Positions 1-6,993 of a DNA stretch of 24,241 bases are shown piece after piece. The position numbers and the translations under genes are program-made. Every line of letters starts with the position of its first letter. The first letter of the stretch is position 1. This stretch comes from an uncultured Eubacteriales bacterium (GTDB taxonomy: Bacteria > Bacillota > Clostridia > Christensenellales > CAG-138): NCBI GenBank assembly GCA_900543475.1, contig UQRU01000025.1, forward strand, positions 1 through 24,241, read 5' to 3'. The notes beneath the pieces are model-generated. The model was not told the origin of the DNA and searched no databases. It was given only the letters and a program-made list of their open reading frames with translations.

Positions 1-294
1 CCACTTAAAAAAATCAGGGGAATCGGTATCTTCTGTCAAAAAATATAAAGAGTACATTACATCTGCATATTTTTTACAGTAGTGCATGAAATATAGCATC
101 TCAGCTAACCAGAAATCAATAGGGTCATTAATATAAATGACGAAATGGCGATAACCAAATTGATATAATTTCTGTAAAAAGCATAATACATATCGCTTGG
201 TTTTTGTTAAATTGCGCTTATGATAACCTAAATTATCTGCCTCATTCGATTTAAGTACAACTCGAACCATGCACGTCTTTCGCCTTCGACCCAT
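1..294 (-). CDS. Partial hypothetical protein, possibly degenerate SLOG/DUF1273-like
   Basis: The frame is open for 98 codons from an ATG at 294 and runs off the left edge. An AAAGGTGA ribosome binding site lies about 6 nt upstream (minus strand), which supports the start. The N-terminus is basic (MGRRRKTC) and is followed by a helix-rich stretch containing YRHFVIYINDPIDFWLAEML. That stretch resembles the core of DUF1273 (SLOG superfamily) proteins, in which a YRHFISG-type strand precedes a D-x-W-A-AE helix. The usual GHRP nucleotide-binding motif after the first strand is not visible (it reads MVRVVLKSN here), so the family assignment is tentative and the protein may have lost that activity. 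Codon use is AT-rich like the adjacent small genes. No function is claimed. Confidence 0.6.
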   Translation of the reverse strand, partial: MGRRRKTCMVRVVLKSNEADNLGYHKRNLTKTKRYVLCFLQKLYQFGYRHFVIYINDPIDFWLAEMLYFMHYCKKYADVMYSLYFLTEDTDSPDFFKW

Positions 295-418
295 GCGAAT
301 TCACCTTTCTTAATAATTTGACAATTAATGGCAGTCATATCTGACGGTGCTTAAACAATTATTTTTTCTAATATATTCAATTTGAATTAGCCTTGCTTTT
401 ATAAGTAGATGCTTATTT

Positions 419-544
419 TTAGCGCACTCTATAAATAGTTGCAACTTCAATGGGGCACTGCACTAAGAGTTTCTCAGCTTCCTGCTCCATCAGGGCATTA
501 CCTATTACACTCTTATCTTGACAAATCTTTTTTTGTTTTTTCAT
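419..544 (-). CDS. Small hypothetical protein, 41 aa
   Basis: An ATG at 544 is preceded by GAGGAGAC about 10 nt upstream on the minus strand. The frame runs 41 codons to a TAA at 419-421. The product starts with a lysine-rich segment (MKKQKKICQDK) and continues with an amphipathic stretch (GNALMEQEAEKLLVQC) ending in a basic tail. It has two cysteines, no signal peptide and no membrane segment. I do not recognise the family. It lies upstream of, and in the same direction as, the partial gene at 1-294, about 125 nt away, so the two could be co-transcribed. The good ribosome binding site argues for translation; the short length leaves doubt. Confidence 0.5.
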   Translation of the reverse strand: MKKQKKICQDKSVIGNALMEQEAEKLLVQCPIEVATIYRVR

Positions 545-642
545 AGATATATGTCTCCTCACTCTCTTCCCTTTATATATGCAGTAGTATATGTTAGATT
601 TTACGCTATTCGCATTTTGAAGTTAGGATTTCTAGTCAGGGT

Positions 643-745
643 TTAGTGATAAATCACTTAATTCTAATTTTAACACGCCTTTTATAATTAGTGAAGAATC
701 ACTAAGATGAAAACTCCAAATAATTTATCCTAGTGATAAACTATT
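643..745 (+). promoter_or_regulatory. Promoter region with three operator-like dyads for the XRE repressor
   Basis: A consensus -10 hexamer TATAAT lies at 683-688; no good -35 is visible. Two dyads surround it. AGTGATAAATCACT (645-658) covers the -35 region, and TTAGTGAAGAATCACTAA (688-705, perfect 7-bp arms) covers the start-site region. A third half-conserved copy, TAGTGATAAACTATT (731-745), lies just before the ribosome binding site. The shared AGTGA/TCACT half-sites, spaced around 45 bp apart, are what an autoregulated XRE-family repressor typically binds. That binding is inferred. Confidence 0.65.
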
Positions 746-751
746 TGGAGG
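714..751 (+). promoter_or_regulatory. Hairpin covering the ribosome binding site of the XRE gene
   Basis: CTCCAAATA (714-722) pairs perfectly with TATTTGGAG (742-750). Inside it, TTTATC (724-729) pairs with GATAAA (735-740). One A-C mismatch separates the two helices, and the loop is CTAGT. The right arm contains GGAG of the GGAGG ribosome binding site (747-751), 7 nt before the TTG start at 759. In RNA this would hide the site; in DNA the same dyad could also be an operator. Confidence 0.6.
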
Positions 752-758
752 ATAGACG

Positions 759-1001
759 TTGAGCACCCGTGAAGCCATTGCACATCGTATCATTCAACTA
801 TGTAAAGAGCGTGGCATTACGCCAAACGCTCTAAGCAATATTTCTGCTGTCCCACAGGCAACCATCAAAAGCATTTTAAATGGAGAAAGCCAGAATCCTG
901 GTACGGTGACAATTAAAAAGCTGTGCGATGGATTTGAGATTACATTGGGAGAGTTTTTCTCCACGCCCGAGTTTGACAATTTAGAACAAGAGATCATTTA
1001 A
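759..1001 (+). CDS. Small XRE-family (helix-turn-helix) transcriptional regulator, 80 aa
   Basis: A single HTH_3/XRE domain occupies most of the 80 residues. The helix-turn-helix is around residues 23-45 (NALSNISAVPQATIKSILNG), followed by a conserved LCDGFEITLGEFF segment. The length is typical of the one-domain repressors that control maintenance or transfer of mobile elements. The start is TTG at 759, supported by GGAGG 7 nt upstream and by family alignment; no in-frame ATG precedes it. The gene is monocistronic, with a terminator directly after the stop. Operators with AGTGA/TCACT half-sites and a hairpin over the ribosome binding site lie upstream, so autorepression is likely. Confidence 0.85.
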   Translation: MSTREAIAHRIIQLCKERGITPNALSNISAVPQATIKSILNGESQNPGTVTIKKLCDGFEITLGEFFSTPEFDNLEQEII

Positions 1002-1003
1002 TC

Positions 1004-1032
1004 GCCGCCTTTACAGACTCAAGGCGGCTTTT
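1004..1032 (+). terminator. Intrinsic terminator after the XRE gene
   Basis: GCCGCCTT (1004-1011) and AAGGCGGC (1021-1028) form an 8-bp stem with a 9-nt loop, followed by TTTT. It begins 3 nt after the stop codon. Confidence 0.85.
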
Positions 1033-1331
1033 CAATATGTCATAATAGCCGTTACCATATATTTTCCCGGGGCGTTGCCGCTATAACGGAATGGATAGCA
1101 CGTCACCAATACCAGTACATTGCCATCTGCTGTCGGCAACCGCCAGTCCGCCGAGTCCTCATATATCACGATTTCAAAAACCGTATAAGCATATTCCCGG
1201 CCGGCGGGATACCGCTATCCCCAATTTTTACATCCTGGAGGGGGCGCAGATGCTTCCGATTTCTGTGCCCCAGGATTACACTCATACCTTCATTGCCTGG
1301 TAGGGCGCTGTCTGGCATCCAGCCGGGGCCG
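1032..1331 (-). pseudogene. Sortase remnant (class D-like), frameshifted and truncated
   Basis: Two minus-strand reading frames give consecutive pieces of a sortase. The first (about 1331 to 1215) reads PGWMPDSALPGNEG, then the catalytic-histidine motif GHRN and LRPLQDVKIGD. After a frameshift near 1200-1215, the second reads REYAYTVFEI, then LVLVTCYPF with the catalytic cysteine, then APGKYMV, and ends at a TGA at 1032-1034. Order and spacing match the C-terminal half of class D-type sortases. The N-terminal half (signal anchor and early strands) is missing. ICEs of the Tn1549 type often carry a sortase downstream of virB4, so this may be what is left of that gene. Not expected to be functional. 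Confidence 0.8.
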
Positions 1332-1466
1332 CTGGATGAATAGCCTCAACAATTCCGGCGTCAGACGGTCAATGGCGGTATACCGGCTGGCTTTCTCAAT
1401 GAAGATGCCCACGTTGGCAGTGGATGCCTTGGGTTTCTCCAGCCGTTCTTCCCCCACTTTTCCCAT
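1329..1466 (-). pseudogene. Serine recombinase C-terminal fragment (DUF4368-like)
   Basis: On the minus strand an open stretch of about 46 codons reads EERLEKPKASTANVG, then FIEKASRYTAIDRLTPELLR, then LFIQR. This is the signature of the DUF4368 region near the C-terminus of large serine recombinases from Firmicutes mobile elements (pattern: FI..A.RYT.I..LTPE.L..FI..I). The catalytic resolvase domain and zinc ribbon are absent, and the frame becomes junk at about 1329 where the sortase remnant begins. The upstream edge coincides with the hairpin element at 1463-1512, so the fragment marks a rearrangement junction. Confidence 0.75.
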
Positions 1467-1512
1467 ACACAGCTTACCCCCTAGCCCACATTGTGAATCT
1501 AGGGGGTAAGCT
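1463..1512. repeat. Left copy of a paired hairpin element bounding the cargo
   Basis: The element starts with CCATACACAG (1463-1472). A perfect 14-bp inverted repeat follows, AGCTTACCCCCTAG (1471-1484) and CTAGGGGGTAAGCT (1499-1512), around a core containing CACATTGTG (1487-1495). A related element in the same orientation lies at 19988-20040. It may also act as a terminator: T-rich sequence follows on the plus strand. Confidence 0.75.
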
Positions 1513-1783
1513 CGATTTTATTCGTTTTTGGACTACACTTTATTTTTTAGCTAATACACGTCTGAGTCCTGAGAGGTACTTACGAAGTATCTTTCCATTA
1601 AAGAGATATCCTAAAACCAAGCTATGTAATGTAAACAATACCAGGGAGAGTTGTGATGCAACCCTCCCTGGCTGTTCCGTATTAGTTTTCCGTTGTACCC
1701 CCGGTTCAAAAGTTGGCCGCATTCCATCCCGCCAGAGTGGTTACGCTGCTTTTGAGATGATCCGTTTTGGGGTGGGGCGGGAC
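1513..1783. other. Intergenic stretch without a recognisable gene; holds one hairpin
   Basis: I see no supported coding region here. The first 130 bases are AT-rich. Composition rises towards the GC-rich operon at about 1680. The only clear structure is the inverted repeat at 1641-1671, listed separately. Confidence 0.6.
1641..1671 (-). terminator. Hairpin downstream of the AOR operon, probable terminator
   Basis: Read on the minus strand, CCAGGGAG pairs with CTCCCTGG and an inner GTTG pairs with CAAC around a 5-nt loop. It lies about 113 nt after the stop of the last operon gene. The following tract (TATTGTTTAC) is only modestly U-rich, so termination is likely but not certain. Confidence 0.55.
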
Positions 1784-2524
1784 TTACTTCCCATAGACAT
1801 TTGCCAGAATCTGAGCGGTAGCGGCTTTGCGGCAACGATCGCAGAGGGCCTCCAGCTCTTGGCCGGACCGCTTTGCCGCCATTTCCAATTCCTCCCGGGT
1901 GCCGATCACGCTTCCGCATTGGGCGCAATGGACTAGCTGGAAGGTTTTATCCCAGATGACCCTAGTATCGGCCGTTTCGGCGATGGGGATAGCCTGGGTG
2001 GGGCAAACGCTGGCGCAGGCGCCGCAGCCCACGCACACGGGACTTGCCTCGTGGTAGGGGGTAGCGATCTCCTTGAGCACGCCGCGATTGACCGTGGAGA
2101 TAGCCCCCACGCTCAGTTCGGTGCAGGCCCGTACGCACAGGCCGCACAGGATGCATTTGCCCGCATCCGCCGCTGAGAGACGGGGAAGCTCGGGGGCCTT
2201 ATAGATCCTGCACAGCGCGGCGATCCGCTGGCTGTCCGGAGCCCGCTTGCGTAATAGGGCCAGCACCATGCCCCGATCCTTGCAAACCCGCTCGCTTTCG
2301 GTTTCCACCCGGCACTCCCTTTGGATGGGATAGACGCAGGAGACTACGATCTTCGGGCCGCGCCCCTCGTCCACCTCCGCCAGGCAGACCCGGCAGCAGC
2401 CTTGGCCGGCCAGGGCAGGATGGTGGCAGAGGGTAGGGATCTGGATACCGTTGCGCCGGGCAACGGCGAGGAGAAATTCGCCCTTTTCGCAGGCGCAAGT
2501 CATGCCGTTGATGGTTATATTCAT
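1784..2524 (-). CDS. NuoG/HydA-N-terminal-like iron-sulfur subunit, 246 aa
   Basis: An electron-transfer subunit related to the N-terminal Fe-S part of NuoG and of HydA-type hydrogenases, but without any H-cluster or molybdopterin domain. A plant-type [2Fe-2S] domain comes first (Cys33, Cys43/44, Cys47, Cys63). Two [4Fe-4S] motifs follow (Cys124/127/130/134 and Cys164/167/170/174, each ending in a CTE- or CP-type turn). The C-terminal tail has two CxxC pairs (200/203 and 228/231) that could hold another cluster or zinc. Its ATG overlaps the NuoF-like stop by 4 nt (ATGA), indicating translational coupling. It probably passes electrons between the flavin subunit and the ferredoxin or tungsten subunits. 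It is the last gene of the operon. Confidence 0.85.
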   Translation of the reverse strand: MNITINGMTCACEKGEFLLAVARRNGIQIPTLCHHPALAGQGCCRVCLAEVDEGRGPKIVVSCVYPIQRECRVETESERVCKDRGMVLALLRKRAPDSQRIAALCRIYKAPELPRLSAADAGKCILCGLCVRACTELSVGAISTVNRGVLKEIATPYHEASPVCVGCGACASVCPTQAIPIAETADTRVIWDKTFQLVHCAQCGSVIGTREELEMAAKRSGQELEALCDRCRKAATAQILANVYGK

Positions 2525-4314
2525 AGCGCAGCCCTCCCTTTTGCCTCCACTGCGTCGAACCGGCAGGCCTCCCGGCAGCTGCCGCAGACGATGCAGCGGC
2601 TATTGTCGATGCTATGGGGCTCCTTTAAGCCGCCGGAGATCACGCCGGCGGGGCAGGCACGGGTACAGGCGCCGCAGCCCACGCACTTGTTAGGATCGAT
2701 CACGAAGCTGGTCAGGGCCGTGCATACGCCGGCGGGGCAGCGGTGTTCCTTAATATGCGCCTCATATTCCTCCCGGAAGTACTTCATGGTGGTCCGCACC
2801 GGGTTGGGAGCGGACTTGCCCAAGGCGCAGAGAGAGGCATCCTCCAGGGTATCGCAGATCTGCTCCAGCAGCTCCAGGTCGCTCTCCTGGCCCCGGCCCT
2901 CGCAAATGTCGGTCAGAATGGCCAGCATATGCCGCAGGCCCTCCCGGCAGGGGGTGCACTTGCCGCAGGATTCCTCGGAGAGGAATTTGATGTAATATCG
3001 CGCCACCTCCACCATGCAGCTACGGTCGTCCATGACGATCATGCCGCCGGAGCCCATCATGGCGCCTCGAGCCGTCAGGGTATCGAAATCCACGGGAAGA
3101 TCCAGCATATCCGCCGGAATACAGCCGCCGGAGGGGCCGCCGGTCTGCACGGCCTTGAAGGGACGATCCCCCTTGACGCCGCCGCCGATATCGTAGATCA
3201 GATGGCGGAGGGTGGCGCCCATAGGCACCTCCACCAGGCCCGTGCGCTTGACCTTGCCCACCAGGGCGAAGACCTTGGTGCCCCGGGAGGTTTCGGTGCC
3301 GGTAGCGGCAAAGGCCGCCCCGCCATGCTCCAGGATGACGGGTATATTGGCTAAGGTCTCTACATTATTAAGAACCGTGGGACAATCCCAAAGGCCCCGC
3401 TGGACGGAGCGGATGTACTTAGCCCGGGGCTCGCCCACCCGGCCCTCGATGGAGGCCATCAGAGCGGTGGATTCCCCGCAAACAAAGGCGCCGCCCCCAC
3501 GGACCACGCTGAGCTTGAGCCGGCGATCCGAGCCCATGATGTGCTCGCCCAGAATGCCCTGGGCCTCTGCCTGGGCGATGGCCGCCTGTACGTTATGGAC
3601 CGCCAAGCCATATTCATCCCGGATATAGAGGAAGCCTTCCTCCGCCCCGATGGCCAGGGCGCAGATAGCCATGCCCTCCAGAACGCTGTGGGGATCCCCC
3701 TCCAGGATGGAGCGGTCCATAAAGGCACCAGGGTCGCCCTCGTCCCCATTGCAGGCTACGTATTTCGGGAAGCGGTCCAGCTCCAGGGCCGAGCGCCACT
3801 TGCGCCCCGTGGGGAAACCCGCCCCGCCCCGGCCCCGAAGGCCAGAAGCTTCCACCTCCTGGACGATCTCATCTCCCGTCATGGTCAGGGCCCTTTTCAG
3901 CGCGCGGTAACCACCATGGGCCATGTAGTCCTCTACGCTGCATGGCTCGATCTTGCCGATATTCCGCAGAGCGAACTTTTTCTGGGGGGTGTAGAAGGGG
4001 TTCTCCTGCTGGCTGCGCACCCGCTGCCCCCTGTCGTTTTTATAAAGAAGGCGCTCTATCGGCTCTCCGGCCAGGATGGTCTTTGATACGATCTCTTCCA
4101 CGTCCTTCACTCGGACCTTGTAATAGGTGATATCGTCTGGAAGAATCTGAACCAGGGGGCCGTTCTCGCAGAAGCCGTTGCAGCCCGTCTCCTTTACGCA
4201 GCACTCTACCTGGTGGTCCGTGCCCATCAGGCTCTGCCGAAAGGCCTCAGCTACCCTTTTGCTGCCGTTGGCCAGGCAGCCGGTGCCGCAGCAGACCAAG
4301 ATCGTCTTATTCAA
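2521..4314 (-). CDS. NuoF/HydB-like NADH-binding flavoprotein subunit, 597 aa
   Basis: Domains in order: a thioredoxin-like [2Fe-2S] domain (Cys8/9, Cys13, Cys45, Cys49); an FMN/NAD(H)-binding core with [13 protein letters not shown] (residues 158-170) and [10 protein letters not shown]; the NuoF [4Fe-4S] motif ESCGKCTPC (Cys450/453/456) with Cys496; and a C-terminal two-[4Fe-4S] ferredoxin (Cys544/547/550/554 and 574/577/580/584). This layout is that of HydB/HndC-type subunits of electron-bifurcating hydrogenases and relatives. The start is a TTG at 4314, which overlaps the NuoE-like stop (TTGA) and has a GGAGGGG site upstream. A longer ATG start at 4431 would read through noise in the neighbouring gene. 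It likely interconverts NAD+/NADH for the tungstoenzyme. No hydrogenase gene is present in the window. Confidence 0.9.
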   Translation of the reverse strand: MNKTILVCCGTGCLANGSKRVAEAFRQSLMGTDHQVECCVKETGCNGFCENGPLVQILPDDITYYKVRVKDVEEIVSKTILAGEPIERLLYKNDRGQRVRSQQENPFYTPQKKFALRNIGKIEPCSVEDYMAHGGYRALKRALTMTGDEIVQEVEASGLRGRGGAGFPTGRKWRSALELDRFPKYVACNGDEGDPGAFMDRSILEGDPHSVLEGMAICALAIGAEEGFLYIRDEYGLAVHNVQAAIAQAEAQGILGEHIMGSDRRLKLSVVRGGGAFVCGESTALMASIEGRVGEPRAKYIRSVQRGLWDCPTVLNNVETLANIPVILEHGGAAFAATGTETSRGTKVFALVGKVKRTGLVEVPMGATLRHLIYDIGGGVKGDRPFKAVQTGGPSGGCIPADMLDLPVDFDTLTARGAMMGSGGMIVMDDRSCMVEVARYYIKFLSEESCGKCTPCREGLRHMLAILTDICEGRGQESDLELLEQICDTLEDASLCALGKSAPNPVRTTMKYFREEYEAHIKEHRCPAGVCTALTSFVIDPNKCVGCGACTRACPAGVISGGLKEPHSIDNSRCIVCGSCREACRFDAVEAKGRAAL

Positions 4315-4793
4315 GCCTGCCCCTCCTCTCTGTACTGCGCCAAGATCTCCGGCAGGCGCTCCATGGTCACCTTGCCGTAGTAGGTGTCGTCCACCACCAT
4401 GACCGGGGCCAGGGCGCAGGACCCCAGGCAATTGACCAGCTCCAGGGAGAATTGCCCATCAGCCGAGGTTTCCCCTGCTTGGATGCCCAGCAGGCGCTCT
4501 ATGCCGCTCAACAGATTGGCAGAGCCCCGGATATGGCAGGCCGTGCCATCGCAGAGCTTGATGATGTGCCGTCCCTTGGGCTTGAGGCTCAGGGCCTTAT
4601 AGAAGGTGGCCATGGCGTACAGGCTGGACATGGGGCAGCCCAGATAATTCGCCAGGGCCTCCATCCCCTCCCGGGGGATATAATTGAAATGGCGCTGCAT
4701 ATCCTGGAGCATAGCCAGGCTGTAGCGCTGCTGTGCAGGATACCTATGCAGGATATCCGTAATGGCCTGCAGATCCACTTGCACCGGCCTCAC
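4311..4793 (-). CDS. NuoE/HydC-like [2Fe-2S] subunit, 160 aa
   Basis: A thioredoxin-like [2Fe-2S] protein of the NuoE (24-kDa) family. The cluster ligands are visible as CDGTAC (Cys81, Cys86) and NCLGSCALAP (Cys122, Cys126), and the N-terminal helical part carries the usual YIP motif (residues 38-40). Length is normal for the family. The start is GTG at 4793 with an AGGAAAG site about 7 nt upstream. It lies directly before the NuoF-like gene with a 4-nt overlap, as in hnd/hyd operons, so it should form the NADH-reacting module with it. The combination NuoE, NuoF and truncated NuoG beside an AOR matches the bifurcating tungstoenzyme type described in anaerobes; bifurcation itself is inferred. 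Confidence 0.9.
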   Translation of the reverse strand: MRPVQVDLQAITDILHRYPAQQRYSLAMLQDMQRHFNYIPREGMEALANYLGCPMSSLYAMATFYKALSLKPKGRHIIKLCDGTACHIRGSANLLSGIERLLGIQAGETSADGQFSLELVNCLGSCALAPVMVVDDTYYGKVTMERLPEILAQYREEGQA

Positions 4794-4845
4794 CGCCTTT
4801 CCTTTTGATTATTGCTGTAGTGATACCGCCCGCCGGGCCCTCTGC

Positions 4846-5127
4846 TCAGCCCCCAGCCACCACCGGGAAGATCTGCACGGTGTCCCGGTCGGTCAGGGGG
4901 GTGTCCAGCCCCTGGAGGAACTCGATCCGCCGCCCATTGACCATGACGATGACCCGATCTCCCAGCGACTTCCCATCCGGGGAAAAGAACTCACCCCGGA
5001 AGGCCGGGCCAAACCGGCGGCTGAGGGCCTCGCCCAGGCGGAAAACCGTCTCCTCTGCGGGGCAGGCCAGTTCCTTGCAGCCGGCATACTGGGGCTCCCG
5101 GAGATAGGCAAAAAACTTAACGGTCAT
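4846..5127 (-). CDS. MoaD/ThiS-family sulfur-carrier protein, 93 aa
   Basis: A small beta-grasp protein with the diagnostic C-terminal diglycine (VVAGG at the very end), which is adenylated by a MoeB-type E1 enzyme and then thiocarboxylated to deliver sulfur for the dithiolene of molybdopterin. Other family features are the FAYLRE strand at the N-terminus and VMVNGRRIEFLQGLDTPL in the middle. At 93 aa it is slightly longer than E. coli MoaD (about 81 aa), as is common for the AOR-linked branch. It starts at an ATG with an AGGAAAGG site. It is encoded between the tungstoenzyme gene and its NADH module, and the likely E1 partner is the ThiF-like protein at 8748-9443. It could instead be dedicated to the tungsten cofactor; the sequence does not settle this. 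Confidence 0.85.
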   Translation of the reverse strand: MTVKFFAYLREPQYAGCKELACPAEETVFRLGEALSRRFGPAFRGEFFSPDGKSLGDRVIVMVNGRRIEFLQGLDTPLTDRDTVQIFPVVAGG

Positions 5128-5140
5128 ATACAGGCCTTTC

Positions 5141-5173
5141 CTGCCCGGGCCAGGGGCGCCCCAGCCCGGGCAG
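5141..5173 (-). repeat. Strong GC hairpin between the AOR gene and the MoaD-like gene
   Basis: CTGCCCGGGC (5141-5150) and GCCCGGGCAG (5164-5173) are perfect 10-bp arms around a 13-nt loop that itself contains GGGGCGCCCC. It lies between the AOR stop (5188) and the next start (5127). There is no U-tract, so it is more likely an mRNA-stabilising or processing element, or a weak attenuator, than a full terminator. It could make the two upstream genes more abundant than the downstream ones. Confidence 0.6.
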
Positions 5174-5187
5174 CTCGCTTATCGCAA

Positions 5188-6990
5188 TTATTTTAAATGA
5201 AGCTGCTCTAGCTTTTCCGGGGTAGGAATGCCCTCGGCCGTCCAGCCCCGGGCTGCATAGTATTCAGCCAGCATGGTATACAGGTCGTTGACCTTGCCCG
5301 CCGCCGGGCCGCTAGGCAGCTTCTCCCGGAGCAGGCGGGGGGGCAGCGCATCCTTTTCCACGCCGGCAGCGATGTTGAACTGCTTTTCCAGATTCCAGAT
5401 CCGCTCCCCCTTGAGCAGGATCTCCTCATCGCTCTCATCGCTGCCCACGGCCTCCCTGTACTGGGCGGCCACCTCGGGCAGGCCGATGCCGAAGGTAGTA
5501 AACAGGCAGATGCCGGTGGCATCCACCAGGGAGGTAAGATCCTGAAAGGTTTTGAGCATACTGGCCTTCCCTTCGGTGACCAAGGGATCCATCTTTACCG
5601 GCAAACCCAGCACCTCGGGGGAGATCATGTAACCCCGAACATGGCAGCCGCCCCGGTTGGAGGTGGCGTACTCCAGGCCGATGCCCTGGATGGCCCGGCC
5701 ATCATAGGCGGGCATTTCCTGCTTCTTTACGGACATGGAAAGCTCCGGATGGCCGTATTTTTCCGCCATACGGTAGGATCCCAGGCCCAGGACCTTGCCG
5801 AAGCCCTCGCCCTTGCAGGTCATCTCCACGGCCTTCACCATAGCGGCGGCATCGCCAAAGCGCAGAGGAAAGCCGATATCGGCTTCGGGGATGGCGCCCA
5901 TTTCATAGAGCTCCATGGCGCAGGCCACGGTGGCGCCCATGGTGATGGGGTCGATGCCGTACTGGTTGCACAGGAAGTTTGCATCGCATACGGCGGCCAG
6001 ATCGCTTATGCCGCAATCGGCCCCAAAGGACCATCCCGCCTCATACTCGGGACCCTCGCCCTTTGACTTGAAGGGGCCTTCCTTAATCTCTACGGCCCGT
6101 CCGCAGCCGATAGAGCAGCCGAAGCAGCCCTTGTTCCGCAGGAGGTATTTGGCCGCCAGGGTCTCGCCGGAGATATCGTCGGCCTGATCGAATACCGCGC
6201 CATCCCGGCCATTGCACAGGGGCAGCCCGCCGGAAGCGTTGACGATATTCACTAGGATCTGGGTGCCGTAGGCCGAGAGGCCGGCGCCGGTGACGGGGTG
6301 GGCCTTGAGCTTATCCCGGGCGTCCATGCAGGCCTGGAAGAAGCTATCCGGCCGGGATACGGTGATGGCGCTGGTGCCCCGGACGGCCACGGCCTTGAGC
6401 TTTTTAGAGCCCATTACCGCGCCGATGCCGCCGCGGCCGGCAGCCCTGTGTTTATCATTCATGATGCCGGCAAAAAGGCATCCATTTTCCCCGGTGGGGG
6501 CGATGCAGGCGATACGGAATTCATCGCCCAGCTCCTCCAGGAGGGTATCCGTGGTTTCGTATACGTCCTTGCCCCACAGGTGGGAGGCGTCCCGGAGTTC
6601 CACTGCGTCGTCGTTGATGTACAGGTAGACCGGGTGGTCGGAGATATCCTCAAAGATGATGCCGTCATACCCGGCATACTTGAGCTCGGGCCCAAAGTGC
6701 CCGCCGGAGTTGGCCGCGCCGATCGTCCCGGTGAGGGGCGCCTTGGCCACGGCGTTGTAGCGGCCGGAGGAGGTGGCGCAGGTGCCCGTGAGAGGGCCGG
6801 TCATGAAGATCAGCTTGTTGCCCGGGCCCAGGGGGTCGCAATTGGGGTCGCACTCATCGCAGTAATATTTGGTGCCCAGCCCCCGCGCACCCACGTATTC
6901 CTCTGCGTTTTTCCGGTTCAAAGGCTCCTTGATGATGGTGCCCTTGGCCAGGTTTATCCGCAGGATAGTTCCCATATATCCGTTGCCCAT
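5188..6990 (-). CDS. Aldehyde ferredoxin oxidoreductase (AOR) family tungstoenzyme, 600 aa
   Basis: Catalytic subunit that oxidises an aldehyde to the acid (or the reverse) at a tungsten bis-pyranopterin site. AOR signatures: the N-terminal Y-x-G-x-x-L-R-x-N-L strand; pterin-contact segment GRYNAVAKAP (77-86); GRGGIGAVMGSKKLKA (185-200); the cubane ligands C289xxCxxxC296; and the fourth ligand Cys495 in the D-x-x-G-x-C motif DATGIC (490-495). Length (600) is typical. The start at 6990 is ATG, only 3 nt after the ferredoxin stop, and fits the family N-terminus. The substrate is not readable: AOR, GOR and WOR branches and BamB-like enzymes share these motifs. Adjacent tungstate uptake genes and MoaD/MoeB/MoeA support tungsten rather than molybdenum. 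It is probably cytoplasmic, as no Tat signal is present. Confidence 0.93.
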   Translation of the reverse strand: MGNGYMGTILRINLAKGTIIKEPLNRKNAEEYVGARGLGTKYYCDECDPNCDPLGPGNKLIFMTGPLTGTCATSSGRYNAVAKAPLTGTIGAANSGGHFGPELKYAGYDGIIFEDISDHPVYLYINDDAVELRDASHLWGKDVYETTDTLLEELGDEFRIACIAPTGENGCLFAGIMNDKHRAAGRGGIGAVMGSKKLKAVAVRGTSAITVSRPDSFFQACMDARDKLKAHPVTGAGLSAYGTQILVNIVNASGGLPLCNGRDGAVFDQADDISGETLAAKYLLRNKGCFGCSIGCGRAVEIKEGPFKSKGEGPEYEAGWSFGADCGISDLAAVCDANFLCNQYGIDPITMGATVACAMELYEMGAIPEADIGFPLRFGDAAAMVKAVEMTCKGEGFGKVLGLGSYRMAEKYGHPELSMSVKKQEMPAYDGRAIQGIGLEYATSNRGGCHVRGYMISPEVLGLPVKMDPLVTEGKASMLKTFQDLTSLVDATGICLFTTFGIGLPEVAAQYREAVGSDESDEEILLKGERIWNLEKQFNIAAGVEKDALPPRLLREKLPSGPAAGKVNDLYTMLAEYYAARGWTAEGIPTPEKLEQLHLK

Positions 6991-6993
6991 GGC

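Noticed and set aside
1424..1936. Plus-strand frame of 170 codons across the left boundary
   Set aside because: It starts within the recombinase remnant, crosses the hairpin element and ends opposite the NuoG-like gene; no coding signature.
2321..2995. Plus-strand frame of 224 codons over the NuoG-like and NuoF-like genes
   Set aside because: Antisense shadow of well supported iron-sulfur subunits; no ribosome binding site and no family signature.
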